NCBI GenBank assembly: GCA_963666705.2
Contig: CAXXKO010000030.1
Coordinates: forward strand, 62,001 to 126,000
Source: G963666705 sp963666705
GTDB lineage: Bacteria; Pseudomonadota; Alphaproteobacteria; CADEGL01
DNA length: 64,000 bases
Reading direction: 5' to 3'
Shown here: positions 36,610 to 44,918 of the stretch, piece by piece
Layout: each line of letters opens with the position of its first letter
How positions within the stretch are numbered: position 1 is the stretch's first letter
Notes under the pieces: model-generated
What the model saw: the letters and a program-made list of their open reading frames with translations, nothing else
Databases searched by the model: none
Told to the model about the DNA's origin: nothing
Program-made: the position numbers and the translations under genes

Positions 36610-37641
36610 ATGAACCTCGCCACGCCACCCCAACAGCTCAAGCCCAAGGACTACGCCTCCGACCAGGAGGTGCGCTGGTGCCCGGGCTGCGGTGACTACG
36701 CCATCCTCAAGGCCGTCGAGCGCGTACTGTCCGATATCGGCGCCCGGCCGGAGAATACCGTCTTCGTCTCGGGCATCGGCTGCGCCGCGCGCTTCCCCTA
36801 CTATCTCAACACCTACGGCTTCCACACCATCCACGGTCGCGCGCCCGCGATCGCGACCGGCATCAAGCTCGCCAACCCCGAGCTCGACGTCTGGGTGGTG
36901 TCGGGCGACGGCGACGCCCTCTCGATCGGCGGCAACCACCTGCTCCACGTGCTGCGGCGCAACATCGACCTCCAGTTCCTGTTGTTCAACAACGAGATCT
37001 ACGGCCTGACCAAGGGCCAGTACTCGCCCACCTCGCGGGTCGGCACGCGCTCGCCATCCACGCCCATGGGCTCGGTCGAGCGCCCGGTCTCGGCCTGCGG
37101 CTTCGCCCTTGGCGCCGCCGCGCGCTTCGTCGCCCGCGCGGTCGACACACGGCAGAAGGACGTGCCCGCCATCCTCAAGCGCGCCCACGAGCACCGCGGC
37201 GCCTCCTTCGTCGAGATCCTGCAGAACTGCATCGTCTACAACGACGGCGCCTTCGGCGCCTTCACCGCCCGCGACGTGGCCGAGGACGCGCAGGTCCATG
37301 TCGAGCACGGCCAGCCACTCGTCTTCGGCAAGGACCGGGACAAGGGCCTCAGGCTCACCCCCGGCACCCACGAGCTCGAGGTCGTCGGGCTGGGCGAAGG
37401 CGACCTCGGCGAATCGGACGTCCTCGTGCATGACGAGACCGACCTCACCCTCGCGGGCCTGCTGGTGCGCCTGGAGCCACCCATGCCCGTTGCCCTCGGC
37501 GTGATCTATTGCAACCCGGCACCGACCTACGAGGCGCTGGTGGCCGAGCAGACCGAGCAGGCCCGCGCCGGCGCGCCCGCGGGCGACCTCAACGCCCTCC
37601 TGCGCCACGGCAACACCTGGACCGTCGCCGAAAGGCACTGA
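36610..37641 (+). CDS. korB: 2-oxoacid:ferredoxin oxidoreductase, beta subunit
   Basis: The 343-residue ThDP-binding subunit has the cluster-ligand region WCPGCGDYAILKAV (Cys24, Cys27) with a third Cys in SGIGCAARFPYY. The thiamine diphosphate motif is GDGDALSIGGNHLLHVLRRN (from residue 99), continuing FNNEIYGLTKGQYSPTS. It pairs with KorA one base upstream to form the complete two-subunit enzyme. No ferredoxin gene is adjacent, so the carrier is encoded elsewhere. A 120-base gap separates it from the next gene. Confidence 0.94.
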   Translation: MNLATPPQQLKPKDYASDQEVRWCPGCGDYAILKAVERVLSDIGARPENTVFVSGIGCAARFPYYLNTYGFHTIHGRAPAIATGIKLANPELDVWVVSGDGDALSIGGNHLLHVLRRNIDLQFLLFNNEIYGLTKGQYSPTSRVGTRSPSTPMGSVERPVSACGFALGAAARFVARAVDTRQKDVPAILKRAHEHRGASFVEILQNCIVYNDGAFGAFTARDVAEDAQVHVEHGQPLVFGKDRDKGLRLTPGTHELEVVGLGEGDLGESDVLVHDETDLTLAGLLVRLEPPMPVALGVIYCNPAPTYEALVAEQTEQARAGAPAGDLNALLRHGNTWTVAERH

Positions 37642-37761
37642 GCGGACGGCACGGGTCACCGCCAATCCGCGCCATTCCCTGATCCCGCGATTGCCCCTGT
37701 ACCCGGGGGATCGCGGCCCGCTATCCTGTCGCCCTCGCTTGCCTAGAGGGGGGAATTCGAG

Positions 37762-40053
37762 ATGGCGGCCGCGCTTCCCACACATGCCCAGACGGTGGTC
37801 ATCGGCGCGGGCGTGATCGGCGCCAGCGTCGCCTATCACCTCACCAGGCTCGGCCGCAAGGACGTGGTGGTGCTCGAGCGCGGCAAGCTCGGCTGCGGCA
37901 CCACCTGGCATTCGGCCGCCAACATCACCCGGCTCGAGACCACGCCCGTGCCGATGACCCTGTTCAACCGCACGGCCGACTATCTCCCCGAGCTCGAGGC
38001 CGATACCGGCCAATCCGTGGGCTGGCGCGGCTGCGGCCGCGTCGTCGTCGCGCGCTCCCAGGAGCGGCTCACGGACCTCAAGCGCATCCAGTCCATCGGC
38101 CGACTGCTCGGCACCGAGGTCGAGGTCATCACGCCCAGCGAGGTCAAGGAGAAGTTCCCCATCATGCGCACCGACGACCTGGTGGGCGCGATATGGAGCC
38201 CCGGCGACGGCCGGGTCAACGCGACCGATATCACCGCCGCCTACATGCGCGGGGCGCGGAACCGGGGCGCGCGGCTCTTCGAGGACACCCCCGTTACCGG
38301 CTTCACGCAAAAGGAGGGCCGCGTCACCGGCGTCGAGACGCCGGCGGGCACCATCACGTGCGATTCGGTGGTGCTGAGCGCGGGCCTATGGAGCCGGCGC
38401 ATCGGCCTCATGGCCGGGGTCGACGTGCCCCTCCACGCCGCCGAGCATTTCTACATGCTGACCAAGCCCATCGACGGGGTGACGCCGGAGACGCCCGTCT
38501 TCCGCGACCCCGACGCCCTGATCTACGGGCGCGAGGAGGTGGGCGGCCTGCTCGTCGGCTGTTTCGACCGCAACGCCAAGCCGCTGCCGGTCGAGGCCCT
38601 GCCCGACGACTTCGCCTTCGGCCTCCTGAACGAGGACTGGGACCAGTTCGGGCCCTACCTGCCTGGCGCCATCGAGCGCTTCCCCGCGCTCGAGACAGCG
38701 GAGATCCGCACCCTCCTGAACGGTCCCGAGAGCTTCACGCCCGACGGCGTGATGATGATGGGTGAGGCGCCGGAGCTGGGCGGCTTCCACGTCCTCGCGG
38801 GCATGAACTCGGGCGGCATCACCCTCTCCTCCTCGGGCGGCGTGCTGGCCGAATGGATGATCGAGGGTGAAGCGCCCATCGACGTCTCGGCCATCGACAT
38901 CCGCCGCTTCGCGCCGGCGCAGAACAACGCGGCCTTCCTGCGCGCCCGGGTGAGCGAGATGCCGAGCTTCCATTTCGACGTCCACGGCCCGGCCCACGAC
39001 TTCCGTGAGGGGCGCGGCCTGCGCCGCTCTCCACTGCACGAGCGCGTCGCGGCCGCGGGCGCCGTCTTCTCGAGTGTCGTCGGCTTCGAGCGCCCGGTCT
39101 GGTACGGCGCCGCCGACGGCTGGGACGCCGCGCTCGAGGCCGAATACGGGGCGGCGCGGGACGCGGTCGCCCTCTTCGACGATTCGGCCGCCACCACCCT
39201 TGCCCTCGAAGGCCCCGATGGCGGCAACTGGCTGGCCGCGGTAGCCGGCGAGGCGGCCGGGATCGGGGTCGGGCGGGCCGCGCGCGTGCCGATGGCCAAC
39301 CCGCGCGGCGGCATCGAATCATTGCCCATGGTCGCGCGCACCGGCGAAGCGCGCTGGCTGGTGCTCGACGAGCCCACGCAGGTGACCCATACGCGAAGCT
39401 GGCTCGAGCGCAACCGGCCGGCGGCGCCGCGCGCCGCCCTCACCGATGCCGGGCCGGGCCGCGCCCTCCTCACCCTCCACGGACCCAAGGCCGCCGCACT
39501 CCTCGAGGCGGCGGGCGCCAGGGGGCTCATGGCCGACCCGCCGGCGCCCGGCGCCATCCGGGAAATCGAGGTGGGCTACGCCACCGCCACGCTGCTGCGC
39601 TGTCCGCTCAGCGGGGCCTGGCGCCTCATCGTCCCGGGCGAGAGCGCGATCGCGGCCTACGATGCCCTGGTCGCGGCGGGCACCGAATTCGACCTCCGCC
39701 ACGCCGGCCACCTGGCGGCCGAGGCCCTGCGTATGGAAGCCGGGTTGCCGGCCGCCGGACGCGACGTGAGCCCGGCCGTGACCCTACCCGAGGCGGGGCT
39801 CGCGCCGGGGGCGCCCGGCCGCCGGCTGCGCGTCCTCGCGCTCACCGACGGCGCGATCAGGCCGGCCGCGGGTGAACCAATTCTGCAGGACGGCGCGCCC
39901 GTCGTGCTGGCCAGCTCCGCCGTCTTCGTGCCCGGCCTCGGCCGCGCCCTCGTGATGGCGCTTCTCCCCGATGGCGCCGGCGCGCTCGAGATCGATCTGG
40001 CCGGCGAGCGCCATGGGCTCGAAACCCATCGGATGCCGGGACTCGCCGCGTGA
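37762..40053 (+). CDS. FAD-dependent oxidoreductase with GcvT-like C-terminal domain (dimethylglycine/sarcosine dehydrogenase family)
   Basis: The 763-residue protein begins with a D-amino-acid-oxidase-type FAD domain (TVVIGAGVIGASVAYHL, then GTTWHSAANITRLE; late GGFHVLAGMNSGGITLSSSG). A C-terminal region similar to aminomethyltransferases (about residues 430-760, HERVAAAGAVFSSVVGFERP onward) follows. Enzymes of this layout oxidatively demethylate N-methylated glycines and pass the methylene to tetrahydrofolate. The last part (GHLAAEALRMEAGLPAAGRD) matches the folate-domain end. The stop overlaps the GTG start of a molybdopterin hydroxylase gene. The substrate is not determined. Confidence 0.88.
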   Translation: MAAALPTHAQTVVIGAGVIGASVAYHLTRLGRKDVVVLERGKLGCGTTWHSAANITRLETTPVPMTLFNRTADYLPELEADTGQSVGWRGCGRVVVARSQERLTDLKRIQSIGRLLGTEVEVITPSEVKEKFPIMRTDDLVGAIWSPGDGRVNATDITAAYMRGARNRGARLFEDTPVTGFTQKEGRVTGVETPAGTITCDSVVLSAGLWSRRIGLMAGVDVPLHAAEHFYMLTKPIDGVTPETPVFRDPDALIYGREEVGGLLVGCFDRNAKPLPVEALPDDFAFGLLNEDWDQFGPYLPGAIERFPALETAEIRTLLNGPESFTPDGVMMMGEAPELGGFHVLAGMNSGGITLSSSGGVLAEWMIEGEAPIDVSAIDIRRFAPAQNNAAFLRARVSEMPSFHFDVHGPAHDFREGRGLRRSPLHERVAAAGAVFSSVVGFERPVWYGAADGWDAALEAEYGAARDAVALFDDSAATTLALEGPDGGNWLAAVAGEAAGIGVGRAARVPMANPRGGIESLPMVARTGEARWLVLDEPTQVTHTRSWLERNRPAAPRAALTDAGPGRALLTLHGPKAAALLEAAGARGLMADPPAPGAIREIEVGYATATLLRCPLSGAWRLIVPGESAIAAYDALVAAGTEFDLRHAGHLAAEALRMEAGLPAAGRDVSPAVTLPEAGLAPGAPGRRLRVLALTDGAIRPAAGEPILQDGAPVVLASSAVFVPGLGRALVMALLPDGAGALEIDLAGERHGLETHRMPGLAA

Positions 40054-42362
40054 ATGCGGCGGGTATCGGGCGCTCGGTCCGGCGCAAGGAGGACCCCCGT
40101 CTCCTGACCGGCCGGGGCCGATTCATCGACGATGTGAACCTGCCTGGCCAGGCGTACGCGTACGTTCTGCGCTCGCCCCACGCCAATGCCCGCATTGTCG
40201 AGCTCGACATCCGCGCGGCGGCGGCATCGGACGGTGTCCTGGCCGTGTTCACCGCCGCCGACCTGGCCGCCGACGGCATTGGCGACCTTCCCCCCTTCTA
40301 TCTCCCCGCCCCACCTGAAGGCGACCTCGTGTTCGCCTCGGGCCTCCCCATTCTGGCAAGGGGCCGCGTGCGTCATATCGGGGAGCCGGTGGCCTCCGTG
40401 GTGGCGGAGACGGGGCGCGCGGCCCGGGCGGCGGCCGAACGCATCGAAATGGCCGTCGAGACCTTGCCGGCGGTCACGAACACCGCCGAGGCCGATCGGC
40501 CCGGGGCACCGCAAGTCTGGGCCGACGCCCCCGACAACCTCGTTTACGCGTACGCGAAGGGAAGTCGGTCGGCGGTGGACGCGGCCTTCGCCGGCGCCGC
40601 CCATATCACGGTGGTGGAGCTGGTCAACAGCCGCCTCATGGCCACCTCGATCGAGCCGCGCGGGGCCCTTGGGTCTTGGGACCGGGAGAGTGGCCGCTTC
40701 ACCCTCCACAGCACCGGGCAGATGCCGCACCGGACCCGGCGATACGTCGCCGAGGCCCTCGGCGAGGCACAGGAGAGCCTGCGCGTCATCGTCGGCGACG
40801 CGGCCGGCGCCTTTGGCCCCCGCAACATGGTCTATCCGGAGGTCGTGCTGGTGGTCTGGGCGGCGCGGCGCCTGGGCCGGTCGGTCAAGTGGTCCGGCGG
40901 TGGCGAGGAGCGCTTCCTCGGCGATACCCAGGCCCGCGACAATGTGAGCCGGGCCGAGCTCGCGCTGGACGGCGATGGCCGCTTCCTGGCCCTGCGGGTC
41001 CGCACCACCGCCGCGATGGGCGCCTACCTCTCCAACATGGGGGCGCTGGCGCCCATCAACGGACCATTCTCGCTCGCCGGCCCCTACCGCACGCCGGCGA
41101 TGCATGTCGAGGTTCGCGCGGTCTATACCAACACCGTTCGCTTGGACGTGTTCCGCGGCGCCGGGCGGCCCGAAGCCATCTATTTGATGGAGCGCCTGGT
41201 GGACGCCGCGGCCCGCGAGATCGGCCTCGACCGGGCTGAGATCCGGCGGCGCAACATGATACCGCCCGCCGAGTTGCCCTACACCACGCCCTTCGGCATG
41301 ACCTACGATTCGGGCGATTACGAAGGCGCCATGACCAGGGCGCTCGGCGAAGCGGGATGGAACGGCTTCGCCGAGAGGCGCGCCGAGAGCGCCCGGCGCG
41401 GCCGCCTGCGCGGCATCGGCATGGCCGCCTATGTCGAGCGCAACAGCGGCGGTGGCCCCGACGCCCCCACCACCATACGGATCGAGGCGGACGGCACCGT
41501 CACCGTCCTGAGCGGCATGATGTCCAACGGCCAGGGCCACGAGACGGCCTTCGCCCAGCTCGTCGCCGACCGTTTCGACCTCGATTTGAGCGAGGCCCGC
41601 ATCGTCCAGGGCGATACCGGCCTGGTCAGCGAGGGCATCGGCACACTGGGCTCGCACTCCCTGGTGCTCGATAGCTGGGCCATGACCGTGGCCATGGACA
41701 GAATCGTCGAGAAGGCCAAGCCGGTGGCGGGGAGCCTGCTCGAGGCGGCGGTGGCGGACCTCGAATTCGCCGGCGGCGGATACCGTATCACCGGCACCGA
41801 CCGGCGCGTCACCATGCGCCAGGTCCTGCGCGCGGTGGGAGCCGAGGGTGGCCTCGAGGCCCGCGCCAGCATTCGCGCCGAGCAGCACACTTTCCCCAAC
41901 GGCTGCCATGTGTGCGAGCTCGAGATCGACCCCGAGACCGGGGCGACCCGCCTCCTCGCCTACCACATGGTCCAGGACGTGGGCGTGGTGGTGAACCCCA
42001 TGATCGTCGCGGGCCAGCTCCACGGTGGCACCGGCCAGGGCATCGGCCAGGCCCTCTTCGAGCACACGGTCTACGATCGCGATGGCCAGCTCCTCTCGGG
42101 CTCCTTCATGGATTACTGCATCCCGCGCGCGGGCGACCTGCCGGCCCTTGGCGTCACCCTCGACGGCACCCCCTGCCCGAGCAACCCCCTGGGCGTGAAG
42201 GGCTGCGGCGAATCGGGCGCCATCGCAGCACCCCCCGCCGTCGTCAACGCCGTCCTCGACGCCCTCGCCCCCCTGGGCGTGCGCCACATCGACATGCCCG
42301 CCACGCCCGAGCGCGTGTGGCGCGCCATCCGCGCGGCGCGGCGTTATACCGATCGGCCTTGA
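40050..42362 (+). CDS. Xanthine dehydrogenase-family molybdopterin-binding subunit
   Basis: The 770-residue molybdenum hydroxylase large subunit starts at GTG 40050 inside the preceding stop. It shows RRKEDPRLLTGRGRFIDDV and GYxDDV-type opening blocks, IGEPVASVVAETGRAA, DVFRGAGRPEAIYLMERL and GQGHETAFAQLVADRF. The catalytic Glu721 lies in GVKGCGESGAIAAPPAVVNA. These enzymes hydroxylate aldehydes, CO or N-heterocycles. The [2Fe-2S] and FAD subunits that complete the electron chain are not in the neighbourhood, which is common for this clade in alphaproteobacteria. The family as annotated (CoxL-like) says nothing firm about the substrate. It probably shares a transcript with the FAD enzyme before it. 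Confidence 0.93.
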   Translation: MNAAGIGRSVRRKEDPRLLTGRGRFIDDVNLPGQAYAYVLRSPHANARIVELDIRAAAASDGVLAVFTAADLAADGIGDLPPFYLPAPPEGDLVFASGLPILARGRVRHIGEPVASVVAETGRAARAAAERIEMAVETLPAVTNTAEADRPGAPQVWADAPDNLVYAYAKGSRSAVDAAFAGAAHITVVELVNSRLMATSIEPRGALGSWDRESGRFTLHSTGQMPHRTRRYVAEALGEAQESLRVIVGDAAGAFGPRNMVYPEVVLVVWAARRLGRSVKWSGGGEERFLGDTQARDNVSRAELALDGDGRFLALRVRTTAAMGAYLSNMGALAPINGPFSLAGPYRTPAMHVEVRAVYTNTVRLDVFRGAGRPEAIYLMERLVDAAAREIGLDRAEIRRRNMIPPAELPYTTPFGMTYDSGDYEGAMTRALGEAGWNGFAERRAESARRGRLRGIGMAAYVERNSGGGPDAPTTIRIEADGTVTVLSGMMSNGQGHETAFAQLVADRFDLDLSEARIVQGDTGLVSEGIGTLGSHSLVLDSWAMTVAMDRIVEKAKPVAGSLLEAAVADLEFAGGGYRITGTDRRVTMRQVLRAVGAEGGLEARASIRAEQHTFPNGCHVCELEIDPETGATRLLAYHMVQDVGVVVNPMIVAGQLHGGTGQGIGQALFEHTVYDRDGQLLSGSFMDYCIPRAGDLPALGVTLDGTPCPSNPLGVKGCGESGAIAAPPAVVNAVLDALAPLGVRHIDMPATPERVWRAIRAARRYTDRP

Positions 42363-42486
42363 GGGAGACCGATCGTATGTTCCCTCAGGTGCCGGGCGGC
42401 CGCGTCCGCGGCCCTGGCTTCTTATTACGCTCAAACGCCGCTGAGGCTGGCCTCGCATGAGCTCGGGCGCGCGGTCGCGCTTGCCA

Positions 42487-42515
42487 GACGGTGATGAGCG
42501 AGGCTCATCGCCGTC
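42487..42515 (+). terminator. Perfect-looking hairpin after the hydroxylase gene
   Basis: GACGGTGATGAG and CTCATCGCCGTC pair across a five-base loop (one G-U or mismatch in twelve). No T-run follows, so a Rho-independent terminator is not shown. It may be a transcript-end or regulatory hairpin. The rest of the 186-base gap (42363-42548) holds no gene. Confidence 0.45.
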
Positions 42516-42548
42516 CGTTATAAGCGCCCGCCGGCGGGCCGCCCGGCG

Positions 42549-43475
42549 ATGAAGGGGAGCGAAAGCGGGCGGCGGTCCCTGCCCCAGGGCCGCGACATCA
42601 CCGAGATGGGGGCGCCCAGGCCCATCTTCGGCATCGTCCTGGTCATGCTGGCCGGCGTCCTGTGGAGTCTCCAGGGCCTCTTCATCCGACTGATCGACGA
42701 GTCCGCGGCGCCGCAGATCATCTTCTGGCGCAACTACGGCCAGTTCGTGACCCTCATCGTCGCCCTCACCATCCTCCAGCGCGGCCGCCTGCTGACGGCC
42801 TTCCGCCGCGCGGGCGGCCTCGCGGTCGTGGGCGGCCTATGCCAGGTCACCTCGACGGTGGTCATCATCTACGCCTTTCTCCTGACCAGCATCGCCAACG
42901 TCATGTTCGTCCTCGGCACGGCCCCCTTCTTCGCGGCGCTCCTGGCCTGGGCGCTGATGGGCGAGCGCCTGAGCCGCGCCGCCTGGATCGCCATGACCGT
43001 GGCGCTCCTCGGCGTGGGCGTCATGGTGTTCCAGGGCCTGGCACCCGGGCACCTGCTCGGCAACTTCCTCGCCTTCATCGCCACCCTCGGCTTCGCCGGC
43101 CTCACGGTGGTCCTGCGCTGGGGCCGCCGGGTCGAGATGCTGCCGACCCTGTGTTACGGCGGCGGACTCGGGATGCTCGCCGGCCTCGCGCTCTCCGGCG
43201 GCGCCATCGTCATCTCCCTCCACGACGCCGCGATCGCCTTCGTCATGGGGGCAGTGATCCTCGCCATCGGCATGCTCGCCTTCGTGCGCGGCGCGCGCTA
43301 CGTGCCCGCCGGCATCCTCGCCTTCCTGACCATGACCGAGATCGTGCTGTCGCCGGTCTGGCCCTGGATCGGAGTGGGTGAGGTGCCGACGGGCCTCACC
43401 ATCGTCGGCGGCGCCATCATCCTCGCCGCCATCGCCAGCCAGGCCATCCACGCCGCCTGGCGCCGCGCGGCCTGA
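42549..43475 (+). CDS. EamA/DMT-family transporter
   Basis: The 308-residue membrane protein has ten helices in two EamA repeats (FGIVLVMLAGVLWSLQGLFI; FLAFIATLGFAGLTVVLRWG). It is similar in sequence to the DMT gene at 25354, including the loop WPWIGVGEVPTGLTIVGGA. Substrate is unknown. An ATG at 42606 is an alternative start that removes a charged extension of 19 residues. The gene ends 25 bases before the second MITE. Confidence 0.9.
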   Translation: MKGSESGRRSLPQGRDITEMGAPRPIFGIVLVMLAGVLWSLQGLFIRLIDESAAPQIIFWRNYGQFVTLIVALTILQRGRLLTAFRRAGGLAVVGGLCQVTSTVVIIYAFLLTSIANVMFVLGTAPFFAALLAWALMGERLSRAAWIAMTVALLGVGVMVFQGLAPGHLLGNFLAFIATLGFAGLTVVLRWGRRVEMLPTLCYGGGLGMLAGLALSGGAIVISLHDAAIAFVMGAVILAIGMLAFVRGARYVPAGILAFLTMTEIVLSPVWPWIGVGEVPTGLTIVGGAIILAAIASQAIHAAWRRAA

Positions 43476-43500
43476 GGCCGGGGGCGGCCGAGCCGCCCGC

Positions 43501-43768
43501 TAGTACCCACTTTCATAATTCCGTGTGCCATACGATCGCTTTTCCCGTCTCCTCGGTAGGAGGGGGTGCGCCGGCGATGCCGGGGCATCGTCAAGCATCC
43601 CCGACACCCCGAGGGGGCGGGAAAAGCGACCCGAAGGGCGGCGCCCCGAGGCCCCCGGACGTCGTCGCGCGCCGCTTGTGATGCCCCGGCATCACGGCGC
43701 GCCACGCTCCTAGCCGGGAACCTCGGGGCGCCGTCGTATGGCACACGGAATTATGAAAGTGGGTACTA
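43501..43768. mobile_element. 268-bp MITE (copy 2)
   Basis: The two ends are perfect inverted repeats of 35 bases (43501-43535 and 43734-43768) beginning TAGTACCCACTTTC. The interior repeats the core of copy 1 (27139-27406) in the opposite orientation, including TCGCTTTTCCCG / CGGGAAAAGCGA and GATGCC..GGCATC palindromes. Length is identical (268 bp). TA at both edges again suggests a TA target. No coding capacity. Confidence 0.9.
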
Positions 43769-43855
43769 GAGCGGCTCCGCTTCGATCGGACCCACTCCAG
43801 CCTTTGTTCGTCGCTCGCGGCGGCGGACCGAGTGGTCCGCGCCCGCGCGGGCGCC
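43769..43855. repeat. Dispersed intergenic repeat, degenerate copy
   Basis: This stretch (GAGCGGCTCCGCTTCGATCG onward) is a diverged copy of the 117-base unit tandemly repeated at 49861-50094. It shares the CTTCGATCGGACCCACTC block, the CTCGCGGC(A/G)GCGGACC block and the GTCCGCGCC(T/C)GCGCGGGCG block. It directly abuts the MITE. Confidence 0.75.
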
Positions 43856-43882
43856 GAAACCACCCCTCCCGAAGCCGAAATC

Positions 43883-44043
43883 GTCAAGGTCCGTCAAGGT
43901 GTCGCGATCTGAGAGCGTTGAATATCAACCTGTTGGCAATTCCGGAGCCGAACCTTGACAAACCTTGACATATTCCCCCCGCAAGGCCGGCGGACGGGCT
44001 TGGTCGAGCTCAGTATATAGGTATAGATTCTGAAATGTCAAGG
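43883..44043. repeat. Cluster of TCAAGG/CCTTGA repeats
   Basis: Within 161 bases there are two GTCAAGG copies (43883-43889 and 43893-43899, ten bases apart), a perfect tandem AACCTTGACA AACCTTGACA (43951-43970), and an inverted TGTCAAGG (44036-44043). The one-turn spacing of the direct copies looks like an operator or iteron-like array. The rest of the gap 43856-44317 is AT-rich for this genome and shows no gene. Confidence 0.5.
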
Positions 44044-44317
44044 AGGCCATGCGAACGGACGCTGGGACAGGTCCCGCCGCCAGCCGGTGTCGGCATGGCA
44101 TAGGGTGTGGGTGGCCAAATGATGCGTTAAGACACTGATACAAAATCATAATATCCCATACGACTTCGAACCGGATAGCCGGGTCTCTGGCGATATCGGG
44201 TGGTACGAAGGTAAATTTATTTGCAAAAAGTCGTTCGCGCCTCTTGAAATACGATCATTTGTTTATTATGTGTTCGCAACACCGATCGAACCCGAACCGA
44301 TTTCAGAGAGGCGACCC

Positions 44318-44812
44318 ATGAGAGACCCACTGATACTCCGCAAGAGCTTCATGGCCGGCACGAAAAACGATCCCCGCGACGTGGAGACGATCACCGAAGC
44401 GCTGCGGGCCACCGGGTTCCTCCCCCGCCCGGCGGGCGGTGGCCCAGTGGGCGGTGGCCCGGCGGGCGGCGGCCCGGCGGGCGGCGTGGTGCCGAGCGAG
44501 GCGGAGGTCGGCGACGCGCTCCGCGCTTTCCAGGACCGGGAGGGGCTGGTGGTGGACGGGTACGCCGCCCCGCGCGGCCCGACCGAGGGCGAGCTCCGCA
44601 AGGCTGTGGATCGCGCGGCCGAGCTGGCCGCCCGGCCCAAGCGCACCGGCCCCATCCGCTTCGAGGCGCTCACGGCCGACAATTACCGGGAGTCGCGGGG
44701 CATGGCGAAGGGCGTCGTGGGGCGGTCCGACCACCGGGGCGCGATCGTCCTCATGCGCCGGGCGATGGAGGACAATCCCGCCGCCCTGCCGGCGGCGCGC
44801 CGCAGGCGGTGA
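44318..44812 (+). CDS. Peptidoglycan-binding-like N-terminal fragment of a frameshifted gene
   Basis: From the ATG at 44318 (after AGAGAGG) 164 residues are read. Residues about 16-100 look like a peptidoglycan-binding (PGB1-type) unit: NDPRDVETITEALRATGFLP, then a Gly/Pro spacer with GGGPAGG repeats, then VGDALRAFQDREGLVVDGY. The frame ends in an arginine-rich tail (ARRRR), which looks like a shift near 44770-44808. In the next frame a sensible helix continues (VIQLAEQVDVLNRAHGERF, 44809-44890). A second one-base shift in CCCTCCCTCG (44901-44910) leads to the frame at 44919. The intact parent would run 44318-45962, about 548 residues. Confidence 0.7.
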   Translation: MRDPLILRKSFMAGTKNDPRDVETITEALRATGFLPRPAGGGPVGGGPAGGGPAGGVVPSEAEVGDALRAFQDREGLVVDGYAAPRGPTEGELRKAVDRAAELAARPKRTGPIRFEALTADNYRESRGMAKGVVGRSDHRGAIVLMRRAMEDNPAALPAARRRR

Positions 44813-44918
44813 TCCAACTGGCCGAGCAGGTCGATGTCCTGAACCGCGCGCACGGTGAGCGCTTCCGGGCCGACCTGGTGAAGATGGTCGGGGAAGCCAG
44901 CCCTCCCTCGCGCGCCAC

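Noticed and set aside
39657..42458. Very long antisense open frame (over 900 codons)
   Set aside because: It mirrors the molybdenum hydroxylase and flavoenzyme genes, is rich in Gly, Arg, His and Ala with no recognisable family, and reflects the high GC content.
43925..44149. Minus-strand frame of 74 codons in the repeat-rich gap
   Set aside because: It crosses the TCAAGG boxes, lacks a ribosome site and has no recognisable sequence; composition is unlike neighbouring genes.
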